Origin: Maribacter aquimaris
GTDB taxonomy: Bacteria; Bacteroidota; Bacteroidia; Flavobacteriales; Flavobacteriaceae
Direction of reading: 5' to 3'
Length of the DNA: 64,000 nucleotides
Assembly (NCBI RefSeq): GCF_014596745.1
Contig: NZ_JABTCF010000016.1
Span: 1 to 64,000 of the forward strand
Part shown: positions 17,025 through 26,975 of the stretch, piece after piece
Layout of the letters: each line of letters starts with the position of its first letter
Numbering within the stretch: position 1 is the stretch's first letter
The notes under the pieces: model-generated
The model's database searches: none
Told to the model about the DNA's origin: nothing
What the model saw: the letters and a program-made list of their open reading frames with translations, nothing else
Program-made: the position numbers and the translations under genes

Positions 17025-18188
17025 ATGAGTACGAATAGTAACGAAAACGAAGGCCCCTTAAAGGGATTGGTAGTGGCCGATTTCACCCAATTGGCACAGG
17101 GACCCTGGGCTACCCAGATGTTGGGCGATATGGGGGCCGATATTATCAAGATAGAACCCGAAAAAGGCGATTGGATGCGGCATTACGCCTATGATAATAT
17201 GTATCCTGAAGGAGAAAGCATCTCTTTTGTAAGTTTCAATAGAAATAAGAGAAGCATAGCCTTGAATTTAAAGGACGCTGAGGATAAAAAGGTGGTAATC
17301 GATATTATCAGGAAGGCCGATATTTTGGTTGAGAACTTTCGACCTGGGGTCATGGAAAGATTGGGATTGGGCTATGGAGATATGAAGAAAATCAATCGAG
17401 GTTTAGTGTATTGCTCCAGTTCGGGTTATGGAGCTTCCGGTCCGTATTTGCATAGACCGGGGCAAGATTTATTGGCGCAGTCAATTAGTGGAACTGCGGC
17501 ACTGAACGGTGTAAAAGGCCAAATGCCAGTAGTTACGGCGGTGGGACAAGCGGATTTATTAACGAGTTTGTTCATTAATCAATCTGTTCTGGCGGCTATT
17601 TATTCTAGGGAAAAAACCGGAAAAGGGCAAAAAATAGAAGCCAATTTACTCAACTCGGTCGTTGGTTTCCATGTGCAGGAAATTACGGCATACTTGCACA
17701 AAGGGTTCAATCCGGAACGCAGTGAAAGTGGCATTCCAAATCCGTGGTTAGGAGCGCCCTACGGACTCTATAACACCAAAGACGGATACATTGCCATTGG
17801 TATGAATTCCGTTCAGAGATTGGCCCAAATCATAGGGCTCCAAAAATATGACGCTGCGGAATTTGCTTCCAATAATATTATAGAGAGTAGGGATGAAATC
17901 CGGTTCGATTTTGATGCCGTCTTTAAGACAAGGTCTACACAAGATTGGCTTAACCTTCTGCTGGAGGAGGATATTTGGTGTTCCCAAGTAAATTCATTTG
18001 ATGAGATGGTCAATGATCCACAGATCAAACACAATGAAATGATCATCGAAATCAATCACCCAACCATCGGGAAAGTAAAAACAACAGGTTTTCCGGTATG
18101 GTTTAGCGATACGCCCCAAAAAATTTACAAAGCGGCGCCCTTGCTCAATGAAGATGGGGAAGAAATACGCCGGGAATTTTGTGACTGA
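17025..18188 (+). CDS. Family III CoA-transferase (CaiB/BaiF-like)
   Basis: 387 aa. Signatures of the formyl-CoA-transferase type are clear: VVADFTQLAQGPWATQMLGD, NRNKRSIALNLK, VENFRPGVMERLGLGY, and the catalytic Asp in AVGQADLLTSLF (D177, which forms the aspartyl-CoA intermediate). GAPYGLYNTKDGYIAIGM follows. The enzyme moves CoA between carboxylic acids. It stops soon after PLLNEDGEEIRREF and so lacks the usual final GYS...GVI helix, which survives instead in the chimeric ORF at 26547. With enoyl-CoA hydratase and sugar-oxidation genes around it, its acceptor could be an aldonate or 2-keto acid, which would be new chemistry for a mannoside pathway. Confidence 0.93.
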   Translation: MSTNSNENEGPLKGLVVADFTQLAQGPWATQMLGDMGADIIKIEPEKGDWMRHYAYDNMYPEGESISFVSFNRNKRSIALNLKDAEDKKVVIDIIRKADILVENFRPGVMERLGLGYGDMKKINRGLVYCSSSGYGASGPYLHRPGQDLLAQSISGTAALNGVKGQMPVVTAVGQADLLTSLFINQSVLAAIYSREKTGKGQKIEANLLNSVVGFHVQEITAYLHKGFNPERSESGIPNPWLGAPYGLYNTKDGYIAIGMNSVQRLAQIIGLQKYDAAEFASNNIIESRDEIRFDFDAVFKTRSTQDWLNLLLEEDIWCSQVNSFDEMVNDPQIKHNEMIIEINHPTIGKVKTTGFPVWFSDTPQKIYKAAPLLNEDGEEIRREFCD

Positions 18189-18232
18189 TGTAACTAAATG
18201 ATAATCAATATAATATTCAAAATTTAATAGGA

Positions 18233-19294
18233 ATGAAATTAGGATTCGGTTTATATAAACACATGTTGGATACCAAGCATTATAATTTTGCCAAACAATG
18301 TGGTGCCACACATCTTGTCATTCATTTGGTAGATTATTTTGGCCATAACAAAGATAATGCAGACCAGCCCATCGGAGGTGAAGAAGGTTGGGGAAAGGCA
18401 GGTAGTCCAAGTGAAATTTGGTCCTTGGAGGATCTTATGGCCATTAAAAAGGAAATCAACGACCACGGTTTGGAGTTAGAGGCCATTGAGAATTTTGACC
18501 CCGCCCATTGGCATGATATCTTATTGGATGGCCCGAAAAAAGAGCTTCAAATGGAAAACCTGAAGCAGCTTATCCGCAATGTGGGCAAGGCAGGAATACC
18601 CACTTTTGGTTATAATTTTTCATTGGCCGGGGTAGCGGCAAGAAACCAAGGGCCTTATGCCCGGGGAGAGGCCGTTTCCGTGGGTATGGACGGTGGCGAC
18701 GATACCCCCATTCCCAACGGTATGGTGTGGAATATGGTGTATGATGAAAACGCCCCAGCAGGTACTTTGCCTAAAATCGACCACGAGGAACTTTGGAATC
18801 GATTACAGTATTTTCTTGACGAGATCCTACCCGTTGCCGAGGAAGCAGGGGTGAAAATGGCAGCCCACCCGGACGATCCACCAATGCCCTATGTCCGAAA
18901 CACCCCAAGATTGGTGTATCAACCTGATATGTACCAGAAATTGATCGATTTGAAACCTAGTCCATCAAATAATCTGGAATTCTGTTTGGGCTCCATTGCC
19001 GAAATGATCGAGGGCGATGTTTATGAGGCTACCGATACGTACAGTAAGCAGGGTAAGATCAGTTATATCCATTTTAGGAATATCGTTGGGAAGGTTCCTA
19101 AATACAAGGAGGTTTTTGTGGATGATGGTGATATTGACATGTTCAAAATCCTAAGGATTCTTAAGAAAAACAATTTTGACGGCGTGTTGATTCCCGACCA
19201 TACACCGCAGATGACCTGTGATGCCCCATGGTATGCGGGTATGGCATATGCTATGGGATATATGAAAGCGGCATTGGCATTGTTGAATCAATAA
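18233..19294 (+). CDS. Mannonate dehydratase-like protein (UxuA family)
   Basis: 353 aa TIM-barrel. The metal/substrate motif MAAHPDDPPMP (H212, D214, D215) is characteristic of UxuA; FCLGSIAEMIEGD, ISYIHFRNIVGKVPKYKEVFVDDGDIDMF and IPDHTPQM follow as in the family. UxuA dehydrates D-mannonate to 2-keto-3-deoxy-D-gluconate using a divalent metal. The protein is shorter than E. coli UxuA (394 aa), and its N-terminal half is also related to general sugar isomerase-like barrels, so a different aldonate is possible. It follows the CoA-transferase by 44 bp. In this locus it links mannose oxidation to a 2-keto-3-deoxy acid. Confidence 0.85.
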   Translation: MKLGFGLYKHMLDTKHYNFAKQCGATHLVIHLVDYFGHNKDNADQPIGGEEGWGKAGSPSEIWSLEDLMAIKKEINDHGLELEAIENFDPAHWHDILLDGPKKELQMENLKQLIRNVGKAGIPTFGYNFSLAGVAARNQGPYARGEAVSVGMDGGDDTPIPNGMVWNMVYDENAPAGTLPKIDHEELWNRLQYFLDEILPVAEEAGVKMAAHPDDPPMPYVRNTPRLVYQPDMYQKLIDLKPSPSNNLEFCLGSIAEMIEGDVYEATDTYSKQGKISYIHFRNIVGKVPKYKEVFVDDGDIDMFKILRILKKNNFDGVLIPDHTPQMTCDAPWYAGMAYAMGYMKAALALLNQ

Positions 19295-19345
19295 ACCTAC
19301 AACCCATAGGCTAATAAAGTTTTAGAGGTAAATAATTTAAAGAAA

Positions 19346-20737
19346 ATGAAAAGAAGAAAGTTTATTACGGTAACAGGAGCTTCCGCTATTGCAGTTTCCG
19401 GAGTATCTCCCCTATTGACATGGGCCTGTAGTGAATCCAACCCCACCAATGAGGTTTTAAAGCAACAAGCCATTCTTGCTTTTCAACGCTTTGAGGAAGT
19501 TTGGGATTTTCAAGACTTCTGGAAAAGGGGAAATACCTTCGATGCCTGTCTTGTTTTTGCAGAAGCCCTGCATCAACGTTGGCCAGACGATACAGAAGTT
19601 GTGGCCATTCAAGATAAAGTGGGCAAAATGCTAGAGGAAAACCTGAGCTTTTTCAACAGCTATGATCCGGGCACCCTTTGGGCCGATGATTTTGGTTGGT
19701 GGGGGCTTATGGCCCTCAATGCACGAAAGCACCTTTTGCAATTGGGAAATAAGGAACTGGCGGACAAGTACCTAAAACTATCGACCGACCTCTGTTGGGA
19801 ATACAAAAAGAAAACGGCTTACGACCATACCGATTTGGCCAATCCCGTGCTACATGGGTGTAGAAATGGCGACGCCAATGGGGATAGTCTAGGGGTTAAA
19901 AATACAGTGACCAATGTATTGCTCTTTTTGCTCTCCTCACGAATTTACCGCTTGTCATTGACGGAAAATCTTCCCGATAATAAAAAATACCTCGATATGG
20001 CCTATCGCCAATGGATTTGGTTTGATGAGTGGTTCAAATTGGGCGAATATCAATATCTAAAGGAATTATCCACTTCAGGAGCTCTGGTTCAGGAGCGCCC
20101 TATGGCATTTTTTGAAGAATCTACCTATCAAGAAAAAATACACCCACCATGGGCCGAAGGTTGGGTTTGGACAGGAGACCAGGGGATGTTGGTCGCCGCC
20201 TTGACCGATATGTTGGCTATTAAAGGAGAACTATCCCAATATCTTATTTCAAAGGATATAGATTTCTATGTAAATACGTATGAATCAAGATTGAGAGACT
20301 TAATAAAACGAATTGGTCTAGGTGTGAAAAATGCCTTGATCGCCGATGTTGATAGCATTATTCGCGAAGCACCTTGTCTTTCGAGTTTTGGTCCCGAACA
20401 CGGTAGGGACTATCTCGCTGGTCGTGGAATTATGATGCGTTATTTGGGAAATGAAGAAGTAAGAAACCTATTGGGTGTTGATCTTTCCACAACTATTGAA
20501 AAGACGGTAAATGCCATTTGGAAGACCCGTGATCAGTCTACAAACCAAGTGCAACCTGAATTTACCAGTGCGGAGAATGATAAACTGTATGTTGAACAGT
20601 TTAAAGCCCTGTGGGGCTTGGCAGACGATGTTCATAAATGGGATATCTCGACCATGAAAGAGAAAAATAAATTTGGAGTCTGCCAATCGGTAGGGCTTGA
20701 TTTAATTGGCGCCGCCATTAAGCAGGATAAACATTGA
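19346..20737 (+). CDS. GH76-like (alpha/alpha)6 glycosidase, exported
   Basis: 463 aa. The N-terminus [19 protein letters not shown] has a twin-arginine pattern and ends in a lipobox-like LTWAC, suggesting Tat export and lipidation. The catalytic part has a paired-Asp motif [15 protein letters not shown] (about residues 111-125) and [14 protein letters not shown], which match the DD and WTYNQG motifs of GH76 endo-alpha-1,6-mannanases and related helical-barrel enzymes. With GH38 and GH92 around it, action on an alpha-mannoside chain is likely. The match is partial, so the family assignment is tentative. The 174-bp gap after it is the longest in the operon. Confidence 0.72.
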   Translation: MKRRKFITVTGASAIAVSGVSPLLTWACSESNPTNEVLKQQAILAFQRFEEVWDFQDFWKRGNTFDACLVFAEALHQRWPDDTEVVAIQDKVGKMLEENLSFFNSYDPGTLWADDFGWWGLMALNARKHLLQLGNKELADKYLKLSTDLCWEYKKKTAYDHTDLANPVLHGCRNGDANGDSLGVKNTVTNVLLFLLSSRIYRLSLTENLPDNKKYLDMAYRQWIWFDEWFKLGEYQYLKELSTSGALVQERPMAFFEESTYQEKIHPPWAEGWVWTGDQGMLVAALTDMLAIKGELSQYLISKDIDFYVNTYESRLRDLIKRIGLGVKNALIADVDSIIREAPCLSSFGPEHGRDYLAGRGIMMRYLGNEEVRNLLGVDLSTTIEKTVNAIWKTRDQSTNQVQPEFTSAENDKLYVEQFKALWGLADDVHKWDISTMKEKNKFGVCQSVGLDLIGAAIKQDKH

Positions 20738-20911
20738 AATTGATGATAATGGAGTGTAAAATTGTTCCCCTTAGTCTCGAAAAATACCGTCGGCCAGGCC
20801 GGATATTGGAATCCTGAACCCCAGGTTGGGTGGGGAATAATGCTATTATCGCATAAAGTATAATAAATAAACAACAGAACACGAATCAACTTTAACCTTT
20901 TAAACAGTCTT

Positions 20912-23083
20912 ATGAAAAATACGCTTGCAATACTCCTTTTCCTTTGCTTATTTCAGGCTTTGTGGGCACAAAACACACCTACCCCTGCCGACCCGGAATA
21001 TTATGCCATGGACAGGGAAGATATCACTTTTGATGACGAGCAGGTACTTCTGGTGAATTATCGTGGATTTGTATCCCCCCGACAGTACAGTGTAACACAA
21101 TTTACCAACGTTTGGTTTCTGCCTTTCTCATCTTCCCGATATGAATTTAACCTGAATTTTTATGATAAAGGTACCGGGCGTTTGATAGAGGATGATGTGC
21201 CAACGAAATGGAAATCATGGATCGATGATGGTGGTAGTTACGACCCCTTGGGTTCCAACTTCCGGCCCAATTCACCATCCATAATGGTTACCCAGGATGA
21301 AAAATGGCAACCCAACCAATATGAAAGGACAGCTACCTTCCATAAAGAATATAATCATAAGTTGGTAAGTTTTTCAGCAAAGAGCTGGACGAATGTCTCC
21401 TTCGATGACGATGAGGTTTTTCTTAAACTGGTTCTTACCAATCGAAATTCCAAGAATTTAGAAATGACCATTATTCCGAATCAAGTTGCAGATATCATTG
21501 AGCGGCATTTTGCAGAAGGTTCACCAAAGGCAGATTCGTTGGATGTTTTTACTATCGGAAGTGAAAAGGCACACGCCCGTGTTTCTTCATCCATAAAGGA
21601 AACGGGTGATAAAGGTTTTGAAATAAACATTGCACCCGGAAAAACGGGGACCTATTATTTTGCGGTTAAGTTTTATGATCCGCAGGTTGGGACTCCCGCA
21701 ATTTATCAGGCAGATATAAAAGACAGAATGTTGCAAGCTGATAAAAAGACGCGTGATATGGTTTCTTGGGCTTATACAAAACTTCCAAAATTAACGAGTT
21801 CCAACAAGCAACTTCAGGAATACTACTACCGTTGTATGCTATCGGTATTAATGAGCCGATATGAGAATCCAAACTATATTTCAGATGTGTTTTGGGCTGT
21901 GGGTACATGGCCCTATACGATAAGTTGGGATACCTCATATACATCGGACGTCATTGCCATGCTAGACCCTGAAAGTTTGAAGGGGGCTATTTTAACGGAT
22001 TTTGAAAACGTAAAAATGAAAAGGACCTATGTGGGTTGGAACGGAGCACAATGGGACAATCTTTATATCCAGGAACCTTTTGCATTGCAATTGATGATAG
22101 AAGCCTATATTCGACATACGGGTGATTATTCCATTTTTGACGAAAAGGCTTCCGGGGCATCCGTTTGGGAATGGATGCAACGTTGGGTAACCGAACTACA
22201 GACGAATTACACTGACGATCTAGGATTGATAGATGTCGGTTATAATACGGAGAAGATTATAGAAATCCGTACCGATGGTTATAACCATGCCGTACCGATT
22301 ACCAATACGTTGACCATTGATTTGTTATACACCATGTCCGATTGGGCAAAAAGGAGAAACGAACTGAAATTAGGGAAAACTTATTTCAAGGATGCCGAAA
22401 AATTAAAAGGTCTTGTCGATAAATATCTTTGGAATGAAGAATTGGGTTGGTTTGACAACCTTTACCCAGATGGAACAAAAGGGACTATATGGACCTATCA
22501 TTTATTCGACCTGTTAGGTGCCGATTATCTATCGGACAACCAAACCTATCGTTTGGTGAGCCATTTACAGGAAGGTGAATTCCTTGGTAAATACGGCGTG
22601 TATTCCATTGCCAGAAGGGATACCGTACATTGGGATCTGATCGACTCCGATTGGGGTGGCGGTGGCCAATACGCGGGAATGCCCGGCCGTATTTCCCGTA
22701 ACCTATACCAAAAAGGATTTGCCGGGAAAGGTTGGGATGTCTTAAAGCGTAATATGAGATATATCGATCATTTTCCGTACCTACCACAAAACCCCCGTAT
22801 TGATGCTCCTGAGCAAGACCGCTCTTCAATGCCCCTTCAGATTTCAGCTGGTGCAGGAATGGAAGCCATTGTTTTCGGCACCTTTGGGGTAAAGATGGAT
22901 GAGGACAAACTGACCATAAAACCTTTTAACCACGAAGATATTGGAGAGGCCACAATGACGGACATCGTATGGAAAGGCAGAAAATTCGGAATTCAATTGA
23001 CCCGTAAGACTTTCTCTGTATTCGAAGGTGATAAGTTGATCGCTACTAAATTTTATGGAGAGACCGTAGAAATTGTCAAATAA
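20912..23083 (+). CDS. Six-hairpin glycosidase (MGH1/GH63-like), secreted
   Basis: 723 aa with a signal peptide (MKNTLAILLFLCLFQALWAQ). An N-terminal beta-sandwich (to about residue 260) precedes an (alpha/alpha)6 barrel. Marks of the trehalase/GH63/MGH1-like group are WAVGTWPYTISWDTSYTSDVIAML near 330, WDNLYIQEPFALQLMIEAY, a repeated YLWNEELGWFDNLYPDG, and a late DLIDSDWGGGGQYAGMPG. The Asp in SWDTSYTSD and acidic residues in the DSDWGGGGQ loop are candidate acid/base residues. Periplasmic or outer-membrane. Substrate specificity cannot be read from sequence; alpha-glucosides or alpha-mannosides are candidates given the neighbours. Confidence 0.75.
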   Translation: MKNTLAILLFLCLFQALWAQNTPTPADPEYYAMDREDITFDDEQVLLVNYRGFVSPRQYSVTQFTNVWFLPFSSSRYEFNLNFYDKGTGRLIEDDVPTKWKSWIDDGGSYDPLGSNFRPNSPSIMVTQDEKWQPNQYERTATFHKEYNHKLVSFSAKSWTNVSFDDDEVFLKLVLTNRNSKNLEMTIIPNQVADIIERHFAEGSPKADSLDVFTIGSEKAHARVSSSIKETGDKGFEINIAPGKTGTYYFAVKFYDPQVGTPAIYQADIKDRMLQADKKTRDMVSWAYTKLPKLTSSNKQLQEYYYRCMLSVLMSRYENPNYISDVFWAVGTWPYTISWDTSYTSDVIAMLDPESLKGAILTDFENVKMKRTYVGWNGAQWDNLYIQEPFALQLMIEAYIRHTGDYSIFDEKASGASVWEWMQRWVTELQTNYTDDLGLIDVGYNTEKIIEIRTDGYNHAVPITNTLTIDLLYTMSDWAKRRNELKLGKTYFKDAEKLKGLVDKYLWNEELGWFDNLYPDGTKGTIWTYHLFDLLGADYLSDNQTYRLVSHLQEGEFLGKYGVYSIARRDTVHWDLIDSDWGGGGQYAGMPGRISRNLYQKGFAGKGWDVLKRNMRYIDHFPYLPQNPRIDAPEQDRSSMPLQISAGAGMEAIVFGTFGVKMDEDKLTIKPFNHEDIGEATMTDIVWKGRKFGIQLTRKTFSVFEGDKLIATKFYGETVEIVK

Positions 23084-23106
23084 CCAAACAAATATTACCC
23101 GCAGTC

Positions 23107-26100
23107 ATGAAAAAATTGAATTATCTATTCGTAGCTTTATTATTATTGGGATTTACTCAGTCATTTTCACAAAACCAATACATCAATGGATATAAAAAAG
23201 ATGTATCAGGATTGAATTTTGCCTATCCTTCACCCTATTCATATAACGACCAATGCTATTTGACAAGGGCGACCAAGGATGTTTCCTTTATGGAATGGGA
23301 AACCGAGGTTGTTCCTGAATCCTACAGTAAAAAAACGGTATCCTTTATTTGGCTTTATGGAATAGATGTTACGCCTCAAAGTGAGAATTTTGAATTATCC
23401 GTTAATGATAACGTCTTACTTACTTTTTCAAATCCCATGGGAAACATAGAAAAGACATGGAAAGTTTCGGGGGAAAGGGGCGTACAATTGGATTTTTATC
23501 AATCGATGATCGATAGTAATCAGGATCAAATGGGATATGCGGTACTCACGTTGCCAACTAAAATGATTACCCCAGGGCGTCCGGTAAAGCTTAAAGTAGA
23601 TGGTGTTGACAATAACAGCAATGCTTGGTACATGACCTTTAAGCGGTCTCTTGAAAATGACTTTTCAGCAGAACAACTCAAGACGGTCAGAAAACAAAAT
23701 GATCGCCTATACAATATGGTTCGATTTAACTATGTTCATTTGGGCAAACCCGAAAATGCAACGATTTGGGTCGATAACGAATCCAAAGTAGTTGATCTCA
23801 AAACTGGCTTGAATGAGATTGATTTTCTTGTTCCAAAAGTAAAGCACCCTACGACGGTGCAAACTAAGATTAAGGTAAGTGGAACCATAAAGGAGAAAAT
23901 GGTTGAGCTTAATCCAGTGAAGGAATGGACCGTTTATCTTGTTCAACACAGCCATACCGATATTGGTTACACCCGTCAACAATCTGAAATCCTGGCGGAG
24001 CATTTGCGATATATTGATGATGCCCTTGATTTTTGTGACCAGACCGATGATTACCCCAAAGAATCCCAATTTCGATGGACCTGTGAGGTCTCATGGACCG
24101 TAAGGGAATATATCAACAGTCGTCCAAAACAGCAGGTAGACCGATTACTTAAAAGGATAAAGGAAGGTAGGATCGAGGTGGCAGGAATGTTCCTGAATTT
24201 TTCGGAAATCGTGGATGAAACCGCACTGGCGATTCAATTGGCAACCTTAAAGAATTTTAAGGAGCAGGGTATAGACGTAACCACGGCCATGCAAAACGAT
24301 GTGAACGGCATTGGTTGGTGTTTGGCAGACATGTACCAGGACACAGGTGTTAAATATGTTTCAATGGGTGTACATGCGCATAGGGCCAGATTGCCGTTCA
24401 ACAAACCTACTTCATTCTGGTGGGAATCCCCTTCAGGAAAACGTCTTTTAGCGTATCGAAGCGAACATTATATGCATGGTAATGCTCTTAGCCTTACCGC
24501 TGGGAGAATTGATGTCTTTAGGAATAATCTATCAAAATACCTTTCCAAATTAGAAAGCAAGGAATACCCTCTCGATCGGGTAGCTTTCCAATTTTCAGGA
24601 TATACAACGGATAATTCGCCTCCATCAACTAAAGCCTGCGACATTGTAAAGGAATGGAACGAAAAGTATGAATGGCCCAAACTCAAATTGTCATTGGCAA
24701 GTGAATTTATGGTGTATGTTGATGAGCATTATCCTGATAAAATTGAGACAAAGCGGGAGGCCTGGCCCGATTGGTGGACCGATGGTTTTGGATCTGCCAT
24801 GAAGGAAACCAAAACATCGCGAACAACACAAAGTCAAATGTTGGCGACCATGGGGCTACTTTCCATGGCCCAAGCCTCAGGAGCTGAAATACCGGATCAA
24901 ATACATGATGATATTAGAAATTGCTACGACAATCTTCTATTGTACGGCGAACACACTTTTGGTGCCGCGGAAAGTATCACGGATCCGACAAGTAAGAATT
25001 CCATGGATCAGTGGAGCCAAAAATCGTCTTATGTATGGTCCGCGAATCAACAGGCCAATTTGCTTAGGGAAAAAGCGATCGGATTGATCCAACCGTACGT
25101 GGATATCCCAAGGGAACCGTCCGTTACGGTTTTTAATTCCTTAAACTGGAGTCGATCCGGTGTTGCGGAAGTTTTTATCGATCATGATATTTTGCCATTG
25201 GACAAATCGTATCGTATTGTAGATGGTAACGGTAAAAAAATCCCTGCCCAAATTATCAAGAGCCGTGGGGAAGGTAGTTATTGGGCACTATGGGTTAAAG
25301 ATATCCCGGCCATGGGGTATGCTACCTACAAAATTGAGGTGTCGGACAAGCCCAATATTTTTAAGCCTAAGGTGTTACCCATTTCGAACACGGTCGAAAA
25401 TGATTATTATAAGATAGTGATCGACGAGAATAATAATGGGCTGGCCAGTATCTTTGACAAGGAATTGGACAAAGAATTAATCGACCCCACCAGTAATTAT
25501 AAGTTGGGCAGTTTTATTTATGAACTACTTGATAACAGGAGTGATCTTGAAAGGTTGACCAACATGTCCAGAGATACTGTATATAAACCCCTAAAAAAGG
25601 AAATTATACAGTTTTCCAATTTTAAAATCGTTGATATAAAAGATGGGGAACTCTGGAAAAGCATCAAGTGTAAAGCACAGATTCCTGAGTGTGCCGAAGC
25701 CTCGGGGGTTACTATTGAAATTCGTTTATATAACCATACCAAAGAAATTGAGTTGTTGTATAATATGAGAAAGCTTGCCAAGACAGACCCTGAGGGCGTA
25801 TATATTGCATTTCCATTTACGGCCGATAATAATGGTAAACTCGCATTCGAAGTTCAGGGGGGCGTTGTTGAACCCGGGGAAAATCAAATAGGAGGTTCAG
25901 CTTCCGACTGGAATACCATACAGAACTTTGCGGCTGTCAAGTCAAACAATTCCCAAATAGTTTTTAGTAGTAATGATATTCCTTTGGTACAGTTTGGGGA
26001 TATCAACACAGGTCGTTACTATTATAAAAACCATCCCAAAAACGGACATATATATTCATGGGTGCTCAATAATTATTGGACGACCAACTTTAAGGCCACT

Positions 26101-26523
26101 CAGTTTGGGGAGTTAGACTGGAAATACCAGATTACATCTTCCGCGGATAACTCGAACACTTTTGCAACAAAGTTTGGCTGGGGCAATCGGGTGCCTTTGG
26201 TTACCCGGACAAATTCGGGAAAATTGAACGCTACGACAAAACAAGAATCAAAATCCTTTATCGATTTAAATACGGTTGACAACCTATTGCTGGTTAGCTC
26301 GAGACTTACCCCTGAAGGTGATGGTATATTGTTGCACCTGAGGGAGACCGATGGAGACCATGCTATTTTGGATATTACGAAGTTGCTGCAAAATCCAAAT
26401 ATAAAGTCAGTCTATGAGGTGAATGTGTTGGGCGAAGAATTGCAAAAATTGACATCACCTTTATTAATTGAACATTTTGAAGCAAAATTTATTCTTCTAA
26501 AGACAGAGAAGAAATTGAATTAA
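23107..26523 (+). CDS. Second GH38-like alpha-mannosidase, secreted
   Basis: 1138 aa with a signal peptide (KKLNYLFVALLLLGFTQSFS). After N-terminal beta domains, the catalytic domain starts at about 276. The zinc motif VQHSHTDIGYT (H283, D285) is closer to the GH38 consensus than in the first copy, the nucleophile is in MQNDVNGIG (D398), and YGEHTFGAAESI gives the later His (H616). FNSLNWSRSG near 680 opens the C-terminal beta domains. The two GH38 proteins of this locus share architecture but little local sequence, so they probably cut different linkages rather than being recent duplicates. Confidence 0.9.
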   Translation: MKKLNYLFVALLLLGFTQSFSQNQYINGYKKDVSGLNFAYPSPYSYNDQCYLTRATKDVSFMEWETEVVPESYSKKTVSFIWLYGIDVTPQSENFELSVNDNVLLTFSNPMGNIEKTWKVSGERGVQLDFYQSMIDSNQDQMGYAVLTLPTKMITPGRPVKLKVDGVDNNSNAWYMTFKRSLENDFSAEQLKTVRKQNDRLYNMVRFNYVHLGKPENATIWVDNESKVVDLKTGLNEIDFLVPKVKHPTTVQTKIKVSGTIKEKMVELNPVKEWTVYLVQHSHTDIGYTRQQSEILAEHLRYIDDALDFCDQTDDYPKESQFRWTCEVSWTVREYINSRPKQQVDRLLKRIKEGRIEVAGMFLNFSEIVDETALAIQLATLKNFKEQGIDVTTAMQNDVNGIGWCLADMYQDTGVKYVSMGVHAHRARLPFNKPTSFWWESPSGKRLLAYRSEHYMHGNALSLTAGRIDVFRNNLSKYLSKLESKEYPLDRVAFQFSGYTTDNSPPSTKACDIVKEWNEKYEWPKLKLSLASEFMVYVDEHYPDKIETKREAWPDWWTDGFGSAMKETKTSRTTQSQMLATMGLLSMAQASGAEIPDQIHDDIRNCYDNLLLYGEHTFGAAESITDPTSKNSMDQWSQKSSYVWSANQQANLLREKAIGLIQPYVDIPREPSVTVFNSLNWSRSGVAEVFIDHDILPLDKSYRIVDGNGKKIPAQIIKSRGEGSYWALWVKDIPAMGYATYKIEVSDKPNIFKPKVLPISNTVENDYYKIVIDENNNGLASIFDKELDKELIDPTSNYKLGSFIYELLDNRSDLERLTNMSRDTVYKPLKKEIIQFSNFKIVDIKDGELWKSIKCKAQIPECAEASGVTIEIRLYNHTKEIELLYNMRKLAKTDPEGVYIAFPFTADNNGKLAFEVQGGVVEPGENQIGGSASDWNTIQNFAAVKSNNSQIVFSSNDIPLVQFGDINTGRYYYKNHPKNGHIYSWVLNNYWTTNFKATQFGELDWKYQITSSADNSNTFATKFGWGNRVPLVTRTNSGKLNATTKQESKSFIDLNTVDNLLLVSSRLTPEGDGILLHLRETDGDHAILDITKLLQNPNIKSVYEVNVLGEELQKLTSPLLIEHFEAKFILLKTEKKLN

Positions 26524-26546
26524 CAATCATAAAAATAGAACGTACA

Positions 26547-26975
26547 ATGCAAAGACTACTAAAATCTGGAAAATGGGCTAATCTCCCAATGCGACCTGGG
26601 TTTGGTTCGTTTATGCACCCTACCGAGGAGAAGCTTACCCTTATTAAGCAGTTGGGGGTAGATGAGATCATTTTAAACATGTACAAGAACAATCTTATCG
26701 ATACCAATTTTGATTCCTTGCCTTTACCGGGAGACCATCAATGGGAGTTTAAGGATTTGTTGATGCTCCGTAATACCGTTGAGAATGGAGAAATCAGATT
26801 ACTGGCCTTGGAGAATATGCCATTTACGATGAGTGAAAGTCCGGGACAGATCAAAAGGCCATCGCCAATGATTGGGGAGCACGGAGCAGAAATTTTAAAG
26901 GAGATCGGATATGATGATGCGGCCATTGATAATTTGGTTTCAGAAAATATCATCAGTATTGAAAAAATCAATTAG
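26547..26975 (+). CDS. Chimeric UxuA-like/CoA-transferase remnant (142 aa)
   Basis: Residues 1 to about 92 align with the N-terminus of the UxuA-like protein at 18233: PMRPGFGSFMHPTEEKLTLI against MKLGFGLYKHMLDTKHYNFA, and WEFKDLLMLRNT...LLALENMPF against WSLEDLMAIKKE...LEAIENFDP. From about residue 93 it is the C-terminal tail of a family III CoA-transferase: TMSESPGQIKRPSPMIGEHG and ILKEIGYDDAAIDNLVSENI. Compare FSDTPQKIYKAAPLLNEDG at the end of the CoA-transferase at 17025. Neither enzyme's active site remains. The simplest origin is an in-frame deletion between a second uxuA-like and a following caiB-like gene. The TAG directly abuts the GH92 ATG, so translation of it may serve to couple GH92. 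Confidence 0.8.
   Translation: MQRLLKSGKWANLPMRPGFGSFMHPTEEKLTLIKQLGVDEIILNMYKNNLIDTNFDSLPLPGDHQWEFKDLLMLRNTVENGEIRLLALENMPFTMSESPGQIKRPSPMIGEHGAEILKEIGYDDAAIDNLVSENIISIEKIN

Noticed and set aside
19311-19325. Fifth LacI operator (CTAATAAAGTTTTAG)
   Set aside because: Has the end bases but lacks the CCG centre and is one base longer; not convincing.
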